Source: Allorhodopirellula solitaria
GTDB taxonomy: Bacteria; Planctomycetota; Planctomycetia; Pirellulales; Pirellulaceae
Length of the DNA stretch: 64,000 nt
Reading direction: 5' to 3'
NCBI RefSeq assembly: GCF_007859855.1
Contig: NZ_SJPK01000006.1
Location: forward strand, 153,963-217,962
Shown here: piece by piece, positions 26,595 through 36,500 of the stretch
How the letters are laid out: every line of letters starts with the position of its first letter
How positions within the stretch are numbered: the stretch's first letter is position 1
Position numbers and translations under genes: made by a program
The notes under the pieces: generated by a model
Databases searched by the model: none
Told to the model about the DNA's origin: nothing
The model's input: the letters and a program-made list of their open reading frames with translations, nothing else

Positions 26595-27745
26595 ACGCTT
26601 GCCGCCGTTCCAGTTTTCTCGGCGATCAGGGCGTCCAATTCCGATTTTAACTTGGGCAGGATCTCATCGTATCCAAACGCCCCCAAGGGCTCCTCCCCCT
26701 TCTTCAAGTTGACTTTGGCAGGGCCACACCACAAACCGAGATCGGCGTCGTCGGTCTCGCCGGGGCCATTGACCCGGCATCCCATCACCGCAATCGTGAT
26801 CGCGTATTCTTGCGCGTAGCGGGTCATCTCTTTGACATTGGCCGCCAAATCAACGAACGCTTCGTTCTCCACGCGGGAACAACTCGGGCAACTGATGATG
26901 TTGAGCTTCGTGTCGTCAAAGACCACCACGCTGCGCACCCGACCGGCCTGAATGTCGCTGATGATCTCTCGGCCAGCGTCAATTTCCTCCGGTTTGCGAG
27001 GGTTGGGCAGGGTCAGGGAGACGCGGACCGTGTCACCGATACCTTTGCCGATGAGCTGTTCAAAGGCGATGCGAGTCTTGATAATGCCCTCGGGGGGCAT
27101 CCCCGCTTCGGTCACACCGAGATGCAGCGGCACGTCGGGACGAAGCTCGGCGAATCGCCGGTTGACCTCCACCACGTGCGCCGGATCGCTGTCCTTGAGC
27201 GACACGACAAAATTGTGAAAACCGAGCGAATCGACGAGCTCGCAGTGCTCTGTTGCCGATTCGAGCATCGGGGTAATCGAATCGTCGGCGGCGTATTTTT
27301 CCTTCTTGGCAGGATCGACGCTGCCACAGTTGACGCCGATTCGGACCGCGCAGCCATGCTCTCCAGCAAGATCGACTAGGAAGCGAACCTTGTCCTGCCA
27401 CGTCATGTCGCGGCCGTGGTGATAGAGGTGGCCGGGGTTGTAGCGGATCTTATCCACGTGAGGGGCAACCAATTCAGCCAGACGAAAGTTCTCTTGCAAG
27501 TCGACAGCTAGATTGGCAGTCGTTTGCTTGCGAATTTCCGCTAGCGCCGCTGCGTCCTGCTTGCTATCGACCGCGATTCGAACCACCCCCGCACCTCGTT
27601 GACGGAGCGCCTCGGCCTGGGCCACGGTCGCCTCCACGTCCTGGGTTTTGGTCGCGGTCATGCTCTGCACGGCAATCGGATGGCCGGCGCCCACGGTGAT
27701 CGAGCCGATAGTAACAGGGCGGGTTGGATTTCGCTGAATGGACAT
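26591..27745 (-). CDS. ispG: 4-hydroxy-3-methylbut-2-enyl diphosphate synthase
   Basis: 384 residues from the ATG at 27745; the frame is open further upstream but that part does not look like the protein. It is the [4Fe-4S] enzyme that converts MEcPP to HMBPP in the non-mevalonate isoprenoid pathway. Recognised: '[19 protein letters not shown]', 'RIGVNCGSV', 'HLGVTEAG', and cluster ligands in CPSCSR and [10 protein letters not shown]. Length matches bacterial IspG (about 370). It overlaps the next gene (GT4) by 4 bases and follows a PPK2 gene by 103 bases. Confidence 0.96.
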   Translation of the reverse strand: MSIQRNPTRPVTIGSITVGAGHPIAVQSMTATKTQDVEATVAQAEALRQRGAGVVRIAVDSKQDAAALAEIRKQTTANLAVDLQENFRLAELVAPHVDKIRYNPGHLYHHGRDMTWQDKVRFLVDLAGEHGCAVRIGVNCGSVDPAKKEKYAADDSITPMLESATEHCELVDSLGFHNFVVSLKDSDPAHVVEVNRRFAELRPDVPLHLGVTEAGMPPEGIIKTRIAFEQLIGKGIGDTVRVSLTLPNPRKPEEIDAGREIISDIQAGRVRSVVVFDDTKLNIISCPSCSRVENEAFVDLAANVKEMTRYAQEYAITIAVMGCRVNGPGETDDADLGLWCGPAKVNLKKGEEPLGAFGYDEILPKLKSELDALIAEKTGTAASV

Positions 27746-27789
27746 ACGGGAGAGAAGAACAGGGAGTTGATAGTTTACAAATTTTAGAA

Positions 27790-27806
27790 TTCTGAAATTT
27801 TCAGAA
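27790..27806. promoter_or_regulatory. Perfect inverted repeat upstream of ispG
   Basis: TTCTGAAA and TTTCAGAA flank a single T, 45 bases upstream of the ispG start and between ispG and the PPK2 gene. It is AT-rich unlike its surroundings. It could be an operator, or a hairpin after the PPK2 gene. Confidence 0.35.
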
Positions 27807-27848
27807 CGAGGGAATCGCACGCGACCGAGTCTGCGGCGAGCAGACGGG

Positions 27849-28721
27849 CTAGTCTTTCTGCTCGGCGGATTCCCGCTCGTAGAGTTTACGAATTTCTTCG
27901 ACATCGACATCGACCGCGGGCAACTGAGGATCCATCTCCTCGAAAGTCTTGCGGATGATCGCCGCGACACTGGCGTCGCGATACCATTTTTTATCAGCCG
28001 GGATGAGATACCAGGGGGTGTGTTTGGAATTGCATTTCTCGAACACGTCCTCATAGGCCTCCCGGTAGTCGCCCCATCTCTCCCGCGTGGCGTAATCGCC
28101 CGCATTGAGTTTCCAGTGTTTGGCGGGATTGTCTAGCCTCTTCTTGAATCGCTCGAGCTGCTCGCCGGGGCTGATATGCAGGTAGATCTTGACGATTTTG
28201 GTGCCCCGTTGGACCAACAGATCTTCAAAATCGTTGATCTGTTTGTAACGATCCTTCCACACCGACTTGGCGACGAGGTCGTTGACCCGGGCGATCAAGA
28301 CATCCTCGTAGTGGGAGCGATTGAAAATCGAGACCTTGCCGGCAGCGGGCGTGGCGGCGTGGATTCGCCACAAAAAGTCATGTGCGAGCTCTTCGCTCGT
28401 GGGAACCTTGAACGGGAACGTGCGGCAACCCTGCGGGTTCATCCGCCCGAGCACTTTCCGGATCAGCCCATCTTTCCCGCCCGCATCGAGCGCCTGCAGG
28501 ACGACCAGTAGCGACTGCTTCCCTTCCACGAAGGTGCGGTACTGCAGTGCCTGGATGTCGGCGACCGCACGCGCGGTGAACGCACGAGCGTGTTCTTTGC
28601 CCTCGAACGGCCCCTCCGTCTCGGTCGGTATGTTTTTCAGCGAGATTTTTTTGTGAGGGTGGGCTCGATGTTCGTCCATGAAATCGAATTTCAAATCGAG
28701 ATCCCAGGTAGGTGGTTGCAT
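27849..28721 (-). CDS. Polyphosphate kinase 2 family protein
   Basis: 290 residues from ATG at 28721 (a TTG just before and an ATG at 28679 are alternatives). PPK2 enzymes move phosphate between polyphosphate and nucleotides. Walker A is '[17 protein letters not shown]', and '[16 protein letters not shown]' is the Walker-B/lid signature; '[18 protein letters not shown]' is the C-terminal conserved stretch. Single-domain length is typical. Whether it acts on NMP, NDP or both cannot be decided. It precedes ispG on the same strand. Confidence 0.93.
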   Translation of the reverse strand: MQPPTWDLDLKFDFMDEHRAHPHKKISLKNIPTETEGPFEGKEHARAFTARAVADIQALQYRTFVEGKQSLLVVLQALDAGGKDGLIRKVLGRMNPQGCRTFPFKVPTSEELAHDFLWRIHAATPAAGKVSIFNRSHYEDVLIARVNDLVAKSVWKDRYKQINDFEDLLVQRGTKIVKIYLHISPGEQLERFKKRLDNPAKHWKLNAGDYATRERWGDYREAYEDVFEKCNSKHTPWYLIPADKKWYRDASVAAIIRKTFEEMDPQLPAVDVDVEEIRKLYERESAEQKD

Positions 28722-28943
28722 CAAATGGGGCCCGGAAGAGTGGATGAAACGACTTCGAGGTGCCCGAACAGACAGGGAACCAGGAAAAAACCGATGAAGC
28801 AGCGGGAGAATTCACTCCCCACGATATTGCAGTGTAGCGTGCGAACCTAAAAAGGTGCAAAGCATCTCTAAACAAGGGCTCAACATGGGTTGCCAAGCTC
28901 GCCCGGATCGAGCACAATTCCGCTCTGACAAACGAGACCACCT

Positions 28944-29032
28944 GGAGCGGTGGCTGAGTGGTCGAAAGCGCCGGTTTGCTAAATCGGTGACCGGTTCACG
29001 CCGGTCCGCAGGTTCGAATCCTGTCCGCTCCG
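28944..29032 (+). tRNA. tRNA-Ser (GCT anticodon)
   Basis: Acceptor stem GGAGCGG pairs with CCGCTCC; anticodon loop TTTGCTAAA gives GCT; a long variable arm (GGTGACCGGTTCACGCCGGT region) is typical of tRNA-Ser; T-arm GCAGG-TTCGAAT-CCTGT is standard. 89 bases including the discriminator G. The 3' CCA is not encoded. Confidence 0.97.
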
Positions 29033-29068
29033 CTGCAAATTGATTTTGCATGATCGCCGAATGCAATG

Positions 29069-29102
29069 CGGCACCGTCATTGAAACGGTGCCGTTTTTGT
29101 TT
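29069..29102 (+). terminator. Intrinsic terminator after tRNA-Ser
   Basis: CGGCACCGT and ACGGTGCCG form a perfect 9-bp stem with a 7-base loop, directly followed by TTTTTGTTT. It lies between the two tRNA genes and ends the tRNA-Ser transcript, so tRNA-Lys has its own promoter or depends on read-through. Confidence 0.9.
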
Positions 29103-29117
29103 CTCGACGATCGAATT

Positions 29118-29191
29118 GGAAGTGTAGCTCAGTTGGTTAGAGCATTCGACTTTTAATCGAATGGCCCTGGGTTCGAGTCCCAGCACTTCCA
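29118..29191 (+). tRNA. tRNA-Lys (TTT anticodon)
   Basis: Acceptor GGAAGTG pairs with CACTTCC; D-arm GCTCAGTTGGTTAGAGC; anticodon stem ATTCG/CGAAT with loop ACTTTTAAT, giving TTT; T-arm CTGGG-TTCGAGT-CCCAG. 74 bases including discriminator A. CCA is not encoded. Confidence 0.97.
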
Positions 29192-29489
29192 CTCTCTTCT
29201 TATCGCGTGCCGATGCAGGCAGAACACGATCCCCTCGTCGGCTTGCCCGACAGGAATCGATGTATTCGTTGATTGGCGCGAAGGCTAGTTCACGTCGCTC
29301 TCATGCCGATTGTCGATTCAATCGACGCCCCTGGCACCGCCAACATAGGTTTTGAACACTGATCTTCGCTGATCTGACACTAATCTCATTCTTGTTCGTG
29401 TGGGGTGAAGGGATGCTGCTTGAACACGGCTGGGAGGATTAGTGTGCGATTAGTGGAGATTAGTGTTGAACGTTCAGGTCATGAGCCGA

Positions 29490-29524
29490 GTGCCGTCAGG
29501 CACCGGGTAGCGTCTCCCACCCGG
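29490..29524. repeat. REP-like palindromic element
   Basis: Two adjacent hairpins: GTGCC-gtca-GGCAC (29490-29503) and CCGGGT-10 bases-ACCCGG (29503-29524). The compact double palindrome resembles repetitive extragenic palindromes mobilised by REP-associated tyrosine transposases, one of which (broken) lies 470 bases away. Confidence 0.5.
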
Positions 29525-29771
29525 CCGCTCTCGAGAACGTCCGGCTTCAGCTGATAAGGCTATTCTGAGCCATGACCATCAAGCCGGTCTCAGCGGTGAA
29601 GCGTGATGATCCGCTGGCGTGGAAGTCGCGGACGCCTCGATGCTTCTCGGCTGTCGGCGTAGCGATGCTCGACCTGAATCGAACGGCAACGCAGACTTGC
29701 TCTGTCCAGCTTCGTCGCCTGATCGTCAAGCAGTGTTTTTAATCTCCAGTCGGCGGGTCGTTCGACGTTGC

Positions 29772-29834
29772 GAGCCCACTGCCTTGAAAATCCCGCATCC
29801 TGGATGACTGCCACTGAAATTCGAGAAGCACCTA
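29772..29834. repeat. Dispersed repeat, copy B (matches 1041-1102)
   Basis: About 63 bases alignable to 1041-1102. The start GAGCCCACTGCCTTGAAAA also resembles the inner left arm of the MITE at 47088-47405 read on the minus strand (GAGCCATGCCTTGAAAA), suggesting these intergenic repeats share an ancestor. Confidence 0.6.
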
Positions 29835-29996
29835 AAAATGCCGGCCTCACGTTTGAATCGCAGAGGCGCAGAGAACGCAGAGTCCTGCAACGGCAAACAG
29901 GGACAGGCATTGGTTAGTTGTCTTTCCTGGCCTTTTTCGTAGGATTCCTAATACCGTCATCCACAATACAGCGTCACGCTCAGTAGGGAGAAGACC

Positions 29997-30555
29997 ATGC
30001 CCAGGCAAGCTCGTGGGGAAGTGATCGATCCGAATCAAATTCAGGTAGTTCATTGTGTAGAACGCTGTGTCAGGCAGGCATGGCTTTGCGGGAAAGACGC
30101 GGCCACTGGACGGTGCTATGAGCATCGCAGGGGCTGGATCCGCGACCGTATGGAGTTTCTCGCGTCCGTCTTTGGTATCGACTGTTTGACCTTTTCTATC
30201 ATGAGTTCGCACGCTCACCTGGTGCTTCGCAGTCGGCCCGAATCTGGACGGCTCGGGGCGGCGAGGTAGCCTGAAGGGATTCCTAAGTGTCTCGTTGGAA
30301 AGGTACCTGGAATTGCTTGATTGGACGGGGCGTCAAATTCGCAGCGACAAGGTCGGGTCAATCCCAGAGCATCTGCAGCCCATCCTGACTCGCATCGGCT
30401 TGGACACCCATGGTTGGTGCGACATTGTGCTCAAGTTCGGTCGAGTATTCCGCCGCGCCGCCGGCAGTCCAGAGCATCTGGCCGAAGAGGCAGTTCGTCG
30501 CGACCAAAACTGGCTTTGCGCCCCCGGCAATCCGCTGGGCTTGTCGTCGGTCTGA
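29997..30555 (+). pseudogene. Broken REP-associated tyrosine transposase (TnpA-REP, IS200/IS605-like)
   Basis: The first part (29997-30242) reads 'MPRQARGEVIDPNQIQVVHCVERCVRQAWLC', 'RRGWIRDRMEFLASVFGIDCLTFSIMSSHAHLVLRSRP', which has the HxH-type motif (SSHAHLVL) of Y1 transposases. The frame then breaks, and 30268-30555 continues in another frame with 'SLKGFLSVSLERYLELLDWTGRQIRSDK' and 'EHLAEEAVRRDQNW'. Full-length relatives have roughly 150 or more residues between these parts, including the catalytic Tyr region, so an internal deletion plus a frame change has destroyed the gene. The surroundings carry REP-like DNA. Confidence 0.8.
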
Positions 30556-31117
30556 CGCAAACCGATGACAACTAGCCCGAATTCGATGCCCCCTGGGTTG
30601 GCTGCTGCGCGGACGTGGAGCAATTATTTGGAAAACAGTCGGATTGCCAGTGACCAAAGCTGAATTGGGAAGACTGGCGAGATTTGCTGCTACCGAATCC
30701 GCGATCTGGTGCACAAACAAAGTGGATGGCCCCCTTCGCTTAGCAAACCCTTGAGTGCGGACGTGATCGCGGAGCCTTTCTCGTCGAGCGTCGGTGGACA
30801 AAGCTATCCTTCAGCAAATGATAGATATCGATCAATAAGAGATAGTATTCCTTCAGTCTTGGCATTTTCAAGCACGGAAGGTCAATGTTTTTAGGTTTTA
30901 GGGAAAATACGTAGCTTGGAGTGAACACTTGGATCTGATGTGGGCCAGGCCGTAGAGCGACACAGCGAAAATGAGGGTGCAGGGAGGGGGCCTGTTTTCC
31001 TCGAGCGGATAGAAAGTTCGGGGAAAAATGAACGGTTCCAAGTGGTCTCGTTGTGTGGACATAACTATCATTAGCTACTGCCTGACCCGCCGGTGTGCGA
31101 CCTCCCCATGGAATTCA
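30556..31117. other. Non-coding region upstream of the sigma-factor locus
   Basis: About 560 bases without a credible gene. It turns AT-rich from about 30820 to 30920 (ATGATAGATATCGATCAATAAGAGATAG), which probably includes the promoter of the downstream locus. A frame open from 31028 may extend the next gene. Confidence 0.5.
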
Positions 31118-31786
31118 ATGAATAGACGCCTGCAGACGCGACGTTTCATGGGAGCTGCGGTGGGACTGATGATCGGTGTGGCGTTGGCGGTATTTTGCTT
31201 CTTTGTTTGGCGCCCCTTCACCGGCGCGACGACCAAGGTCGTGGAGCAACAGGCCGAGGGCCGGCAATTCTTGGATGAGGATGGTTTTGACCCCGATGTT
31301 GCCGATCCTAGCTACGCCCCCCAGGATGTCGCTGAACTGCAGTTGGCGTCCCTGCAAAAGGCAATCGCCGATCCCGCCCAGTTAAAGGTCTGTTACAGCC
31401 TGGCGTCGCCTGAAAATCGTGCGTTGACGGGGCCGTTGAGCCGATTCGTTAACCTCTTTCGACTACCGGCCTATCGCCCGCTGCTCGGACACCAATTGTC
31501 GATGATTGGGCGCGTCCGTGTCCGTGGCGATCAAGCCGACATGATGGTGAGTGTCGTTGCCGAAGACGGTCAAGCGTATGCGTTTCAATTCCTGCTTTCG
31601 CGACAACGCTCAGACGTTGAGGGGCCGGATACAGTCTACGATGTAGGCGTCGTGAGCGGGGGAGAGACTCCCGAAGATACCGCAGACGTCCGTCCGATCG
31701 ATGACTCAGAAAAGTGTTGGTTGACGCACAGCGTCTACCCTGTTCCCGTGGCGACGATTGTGCCCACCCGGACGACTGAACCTTGA
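31118..31786 (+). CDS. DUF4864-like membrane-anchored protein
   Basis: 222 residues from the ATG at 31118; a start at 31028 would add 30 residues that do not look conserved. An N-terminal anchor helix (MGAAVGLMIGVALAVFCFFVW) is followed by 'LQLASLQKAIADPAQLKVCYSLASPENRALTGPLSRF', 'PAYRPLLGHQLSM', and a beta-rich end, matching the pattern of DUF4864 proteins. The stop overlaps the upstream region of the sigma-factor gene, so both are probably co-transcribed. Function unknown. Confidence 0.75.
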   Translation: MNRRLQTRRFMGAAVGLMIGVALAVFCFFVWRPFTGATTKVVEQQAEGRQFLDEDGFDPDVADPSYAPQDVAELQLASLQKAIADPAQLKVCYSLASPENRALTGPLSRFVNLFRLPAYRPLLGHQLSMIGRVRVRGDQADMMVSVVAEDGQAYAFQFLLSRQRSDVEGPDTVYDVGVVSGGETPEDTADVRPIDDSEKCWLTHSVYPVPVATIVPTRTTEP

Positions 31787-31797
31787 ATTCTTCACGG

Positions 31798-32412
31798 ATG
31801 CCCGCAGACGCTTCATTGGTAGTTGCTCAGCAGGATTATTCCGACGAGCAATTGATAGAGAGAATCGAATGCGGAGATCAGGCGAGTTTGCGGTGTTTTC
31901 ATGATCGATACCGCGATTTGGTGTTCACGGTCGCTTACCGGGTGTGCGGGCAAGAGTGTGATGCCGAGACGGTCTTGGTTACGGTTTTTTGGGAAATCTG
32001 GAAAAACCCTTCCAGGTGGAATCCACGGCGTGGTCCGGTACGTACGTATCTCTTGGTGCTCGCACGCAGCCGTGCTCAAGATTTGATGCGTTCGGAGTGG
32101 GGTCGTGCCAAGGTGCAGCGAGAAGCGGGCGAAGAACTTTCATTTATTCGTAGTCGACGGAATACCCAGCAGGACCCGTCGGATCAATTCGCCGCGAAAA
32201 ATCGGGCAGCGCGACTCCGCGAAGCGACCCAGATTTTGCCCGCGGACATGCGTGAAGTATTGGACATGGCGTTTTTTGATGGATTGACGCATGAGGAGAT
32301 CGCCGATCGCTTGGACATCCCATTAGGTACTGTCAAAACACGTATTCGCCGGGGTTTGGTACAATTGCGAGAGCATTTAGCGACGACGAAAGATGATTGG
32401 TTAATTCAGTGA
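31798..32412 (+). CDS. ECF-type RNA polymerase sigma factor
   Basis: 204 residues from ATG at 31798; a TTG at 31783 overlapping the previous stop is an alternative. Region 2: 'QASLRCFHDRYRDLVFTVAYRVCGQECDAETVLVTVFWEIW' and 'TYLLVLARSRAQDLMRSEW'. Region 4: 'LPADMREVLDMAFFDGLTHEEIADRLDIPLGTVKTRIRRGLVQLRE', a clear helix-turn-helix for the -35 element. Its stop overlaps the start of the anti-sigma gene (GTGA). It probably directs transcription of its own locus and perhaps of the giant surface-protein gene downstream. Confidence 0.92.
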   Translation: MPADASLVVAQQDYSDEQLIERIECGDQASLRCFHDRYRDLVFTVAYRVCGQECDAETVLVTVFWEIWKNPSRWNPRRGPVRTYLLVLARSRAQDLMRSEWGRAKVQREAGEELSFIRSRRNTQQDPSDQFAAKNRAARLREATQILPADMREVLDMAFFDGLTHEEIADRLDIPLGTVKTRIRRGLVQLREHLATTKDDWLIQ

Positions 32413-33236
32413 ATTGCGACTTCTGCCAAGATCGACTTGAGCTTTACATCCTGGGGGAATTGGATCCGTCAGTCGCTCGGGCAATCAGCGATCATCTCGA
32501 GACTGGCTGCGACAAATGCGAAGCGGAAATGCGTGCTCTCAACGAGTCGCTGGAGTGTTTGATCGAGTCGACGGACATGATCTCACCGCATGGTGAGACA
32601 TGGGAACAGCTTGCTGTTGCGATTGAGTCGGACCAGTCACCTATGATGGGTTTAGCGCCACAGAATGATCGACGACAAGCGACCGGTACTAAGCTCCAGC
32701 CCATCAAGCTTGGTTTTTTAGCTACTGCGTGCGGCTTCGTCATCGCTATGTTGACACTTCAGGCGACACTCGGTCGATTCCTTGAACCGTCCGTAGTTCA
32801 CAATGAACAAACCTCTTCCGGTTTGAGCGGATCCATCCCGAAACGATCCGACTGGGCAGTTGAGTCTGCGTTTGAAGATCAAGACGAGAACTTTCCACAA
32901 CTGGTTTCATTCCATGAGCCAAATCAATCTCGGCACGTTGCCGGTGGGATGGTCGTGGATATCGACGGAGCGCAGATCCATGTTCATGTGCAAATGAAAG
33001 AATCTCGCGGATATACGTTATGGTTCGTCACAAAAGATGATCGATGGGTCGTAGGCGGCCCGCTCAAGCGATTGGTCGGGGATCATTATGGCAACGTCTT
33101 GGATATTCCCGCCACTGAGCAACCGATCGTTTACGCGGCGATCACGATCGGGCAAGTCGACGACGCAAACTCAACCGGACGTGACATCGCCTTGGTCAGC
33201 GAGTCGGTAGGCGACCTGTCTCACCGAGCGTTGTAG
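32409..33236 (+). CDS. Zinc-binding anti-sigma factor, RskA/ChrR type
   Basis: 275 residues from GTG at 32409, overlapping the sigma stop by 4 bases; TTG at 32397 would add 4 residues. The N-terminus has 'CDFCQDRLELYILGELDP' and the zinc motif HLETGCDKCEAEM (Hx4Cx2C). A membrane helix lies near residues 95-112 (GFLATACGFVIAMLTLQATL), and the C-terminal domain (VVDIDGAQIHVHVQM, YTLWFVTKDDRWVVGG) resembles the RskA extracytoplasmic sensor. It should hold the sigma factor at the membrane until a signal leads to release. Confidence 0.9.
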   Translation: MNCDFCQDRLELYILGELDPSVARAISDHLETGCDKCEAEMRALNESLECLIESTDMISPHGETWEQLAVAIESDQSPMMGLAPQNDRRQATGTKLQPIKLGFLATACGFVIAMLTLQATLGRFLEPSVVHNEQTSSGLSGSIPKRSDWAVESAFEDQDENFPQLVSFHEPNQSRHVAGGMVVDIDGAQIHVHVQMKESRGYTLWFVTKDDRWVVGGPLKRLVGDHYGNVLDIPATEQPIVYAAITIGQVDDANSTGRDIALVSESVGDLSHRAL

Positions 33237-33583
33237 CGAACTGCATTTCGCCCACGCTCTTGCTCATTTTCCTATCGAGCCTATTTGGAAATTGCGCTGC
33301 CCCTCTCCGGCGAGGCCGTTGAGAACCAGGTCACATGACCCGCCTCCAAAGGATTACACCCCTTTTCGGATAGGCTCATAGCAAACCCGCTGCCTTTGCG
33401 TTGAGGTCGATAATATCGACTTCGCCTTGGCCTTCTCATGCGGTTCCGCAACTTTCTTTTCAATTCCTCTGAAGTTTTGGAATCTGCCGACCGGGCGCTG
33501 CTCGTACCTCTCGTGCATTTAACCCAGACCGCTCGCTGAGCCACGGCGATGCGGCGGCACCAGAGATCTTGATTCGAGCAAAC
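33237..33583. promoter_or_regulatory. Upstream region of the giant surface-protein gene
   Basis: 347 bases without a gene. It contains a perfect inverted repeat GTCGATA-a-TATCGAC at 33406-33420, a good operator candidate, about 165 bases before the start codon. No riboswitch or intrinsic terminator could be made out. Confidence 0.45.
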
Positions 33584-36500
33584 ATGATATTTTCCGGGCG
33601 ACGCAGAAATTATTCTACAGGTCAGATTAAAGCACCTCTTTCCCGTGCAGAACGCAAAGGGAACAAGCGGACGCTGTTCTCGCGAGTATCCCGGTCGCGT
33701 CATCGGCGGCTACGCTGCGAATCGCTCGAAGCACGTCGTTTGCTGACCACCTATCTGGTTGATACAGTCGCTGACACGATCGCTGAGGATGGATTCGTGA
33801 GCCTCCGCGAGGCGATCCAGGCCGCCAATACGAACGCGATCGTCGGTGATGCGCCCGCTGGCCAAGCGGGGGCAACGGCTACAGACACAATTCGATTTTC
33901 GAGCACACTTGGTGACGCGACATTCGTCTTGGGGGGTACGGAGCTCGTTGTTTCCGATTCGCTCCGGATATCACGTGGGGACGCTTCGGCGGTCACGCTC
34001 GATGGCGACGGACTCAGCCGAGTTTTAAGCGTTACTGCCGGTGCAAACACGTTCAGTGTGAGTGATTTGACGATCACGGGTGGAACTGCCGACGTCGGCG
34101 GTGGATTGTCATTGGCCGGTGCAGGCCGGGTGACCTTGGACGGTGTCAACGTTGTTGGCAATGAAGCGACGGGCGCTGCGGCCGACGAGGGCGGCGGCGG
34201 TATTTTCAACGTGGACACGACGCTAACGATTCTGAACGGGTCGATCGTCGGGAACGTTGCCAACGGCACAAGTGGTTCGGGCGGCGGACTATTCAGCGCA
34301 TCGGGCGACGTTGTGATTCGCGACACCCGGATCGAGAGCAACGTCGCCAATCGCGCGGGCGGAGGGATCGAGCTGGGGGTCGGTTCCTTACTGTTGAGTG
34401 ATGTGACTTTGGGCGGTCTGTTGCCGAGCCAGGGCAATGTGGCCGGTCCGGCCGGGTCGTCGGCCCCAGGCAACGGCGGCGGGCTTCACGTCACCGGTGA
34501 CGCGGGCGCGACTGCTACCTCGGTCACAGTGTCCGGCGGTGGCGTGCTGAACAACCTTGCCGCCCGCGAAGGCGGAGGACTATGGAACCAAAGCGGCGTC
34601 ACAATGACGATCTCCAGCGACGCGTTGGTGGGCGGCAACGAAGCCGCTGGTGCAGCGTCAAACCAAGGCGGTGGCGGGATATTTAATAACGGCGGTTCAC
34701 TCGTGCTCACGGACGTACGAGTGCTTAATAACGCTGCCACCGGGGACGCTGGCGGTGGTGGTGGCGTGGCAACCAAAGGCGGCACCGTTTCAATCGATGA
34801 TTCTTTGATCTCCGGCAATTTCGCCGCTGGCGCATCCGGCTCGGGTGGCGGAATTTTGACGCTCGATACCGCTCAGGTGAACGTCATTGATACGGAGATC
34901 AACGGCAACGTGGCGAGCCGCGCCGGCGGCGGGATTGAAGTGGCGACCTCGCCAGCGGTACGCAATGCGTTGACTTTGATCGGTGTCACGTTGAGCGAAA
35001 ATAATGCCGGAGTGGTCGGTGACGACGCGACCGCCGCAGCACCTGGAAACGGCGGCGGCTTGCACGTCACGGGCTCGGCCAATGTCTTGATCGCAGAGAG
35101 CTTCATCAACGAGAACATCGCCGCCAATGAAGGCGGAGGACTATGGAACGGGTCGGGAGTACTAACGATCGACAACAGTCAAATTTTGGCAAATGTCGCC
35201 TCGGGTGATGCGGCCGACAACGGCGGCGGAGGTCTTTACAATGAAGGTGGTATCGTCATTGTCAGTGGCTCGGCATTGATGAACAACTTCGCCAACGGAG
35301 CTGCGGGCAGCGGTGGTGGAGTCTTGAGTGTCGCCGGGCGAGCGAGTTTTTTCGACAGCGTTATTTCGGCCAATATTGCAAATCGAGCGGGCGGCGGAAT
35401 TGAGTCCGCCGCGGGGGCTACGATCGAACTCGATGGGACCGAGCTGAATGACAACGTCGCTGGCCCTGCAGGCACCGCCGCGCCTGGCAACGGCGGCGGC
35501 TTGCACGTCACGGGACTGGGCAACACCACGATCGTGGGCGGCAGCGTTCGCGGGAACATCGCTGCACGAGAAGGCGGCGGTTTGTGGAACGACAAGGGCA
35601 CTTTGACCGTTGAGGGCACCCCGATTACCCGCAATGTCGCCCGCGGTCCGGCGGCCGACGATGGTGGCGGGGGCGTGTTCAATAACGGCGGTACGTTAAT
35701 GGTCTCCAACGCGGAGATTAGCGCCAATGCCGCCGACGGCCTCAGCGGAAGTGGTGGAGGTCTCTTCAATCTCGGCGGCAGTGCCACCGTCAACAACACA
35801 ATCGTGACTGGCAATATCGCCAATCGGGCGGGCGGCGGGATCGAGTCGACAGCTGGCTCAGAGACTGTCCTCAATAACGTGACGCTCGATGGAAACAATG
35901 CCGGCGTGGGGTCCCCGGGAGGTCCGGCCAGCCAGCCACTGCTGGCCTACCTGTTTGATGAACGCGGCACGTCGGCGCCCGCGTCGGGGTCCGCCGCGAC
36001 TCCCGGCGGTGAGCCGTCGTTGCTGCTAACGGCGAACGGCGGGCTGCCGGCGGACCTGCGCGCTGCCGACGGCAGCGGCGTTTCGGGGCGGCCCGGCGAC
36101 TTTGCCTTTGATAACACGAATAGCACCGGGATTACCAACGCCAGCCACGCTCAAAACGCAGTCGACTTCGACGCCATTGATGCGTTGAGCGCCTTCACAT
36201 TATCAGGTTGGTTCATGTTGCCTGAATCGGCGACCGAGAGCATTGGTCGGCAAGACGCGCTGATTGAAAACGGAACGATCTCGATCAATGACGCACCCGG
36301 CGGCTTTCGATTGCGAGGCGGTGCAGTCGCCAACGCCGGTACCTTGGAACTGAGGGTTAACCGCGATCGCAGTATCGAATCCTCGAGAGTCTATACCGAG
36401 ATCGGTGAGTACGTCTATTTTGCCGTGTCCTACGACGGTACCCGTTCGACCGACAACGTAAAGTTCTACAAAGGTACGACGACGGGCGGCGTGACGCTGG

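Larger units (their letters stand above)
29192..29996. other. Repeat-rich non-coding stretch after the tRNAs
   Basis: About 800 bases with no credible gene. It contains several ATTAGTG words (29430-29470) and an inverted ACACTAATCT / AGATTAGTGT pair, a REP-like double hairpin at 29490-29524, and a copy of the dispersed repeat at 29772-29834. It precedes a broken REP-associated transposase. Confidence 0.6.

Noticed and set aside
28812-29192. Minus-strand frame of 126 codons
   Set aside because: It runs across both tRNA genes; the segment GFEPADR is a typical translation artefact of a tRNA T-arm.
33237-33560. Possible riboswitch upstream of the giant gene
   Set aside because: No conserved core (c-di-GMP, cobalamin, SAM or TPP type) could be recognised in either strand.
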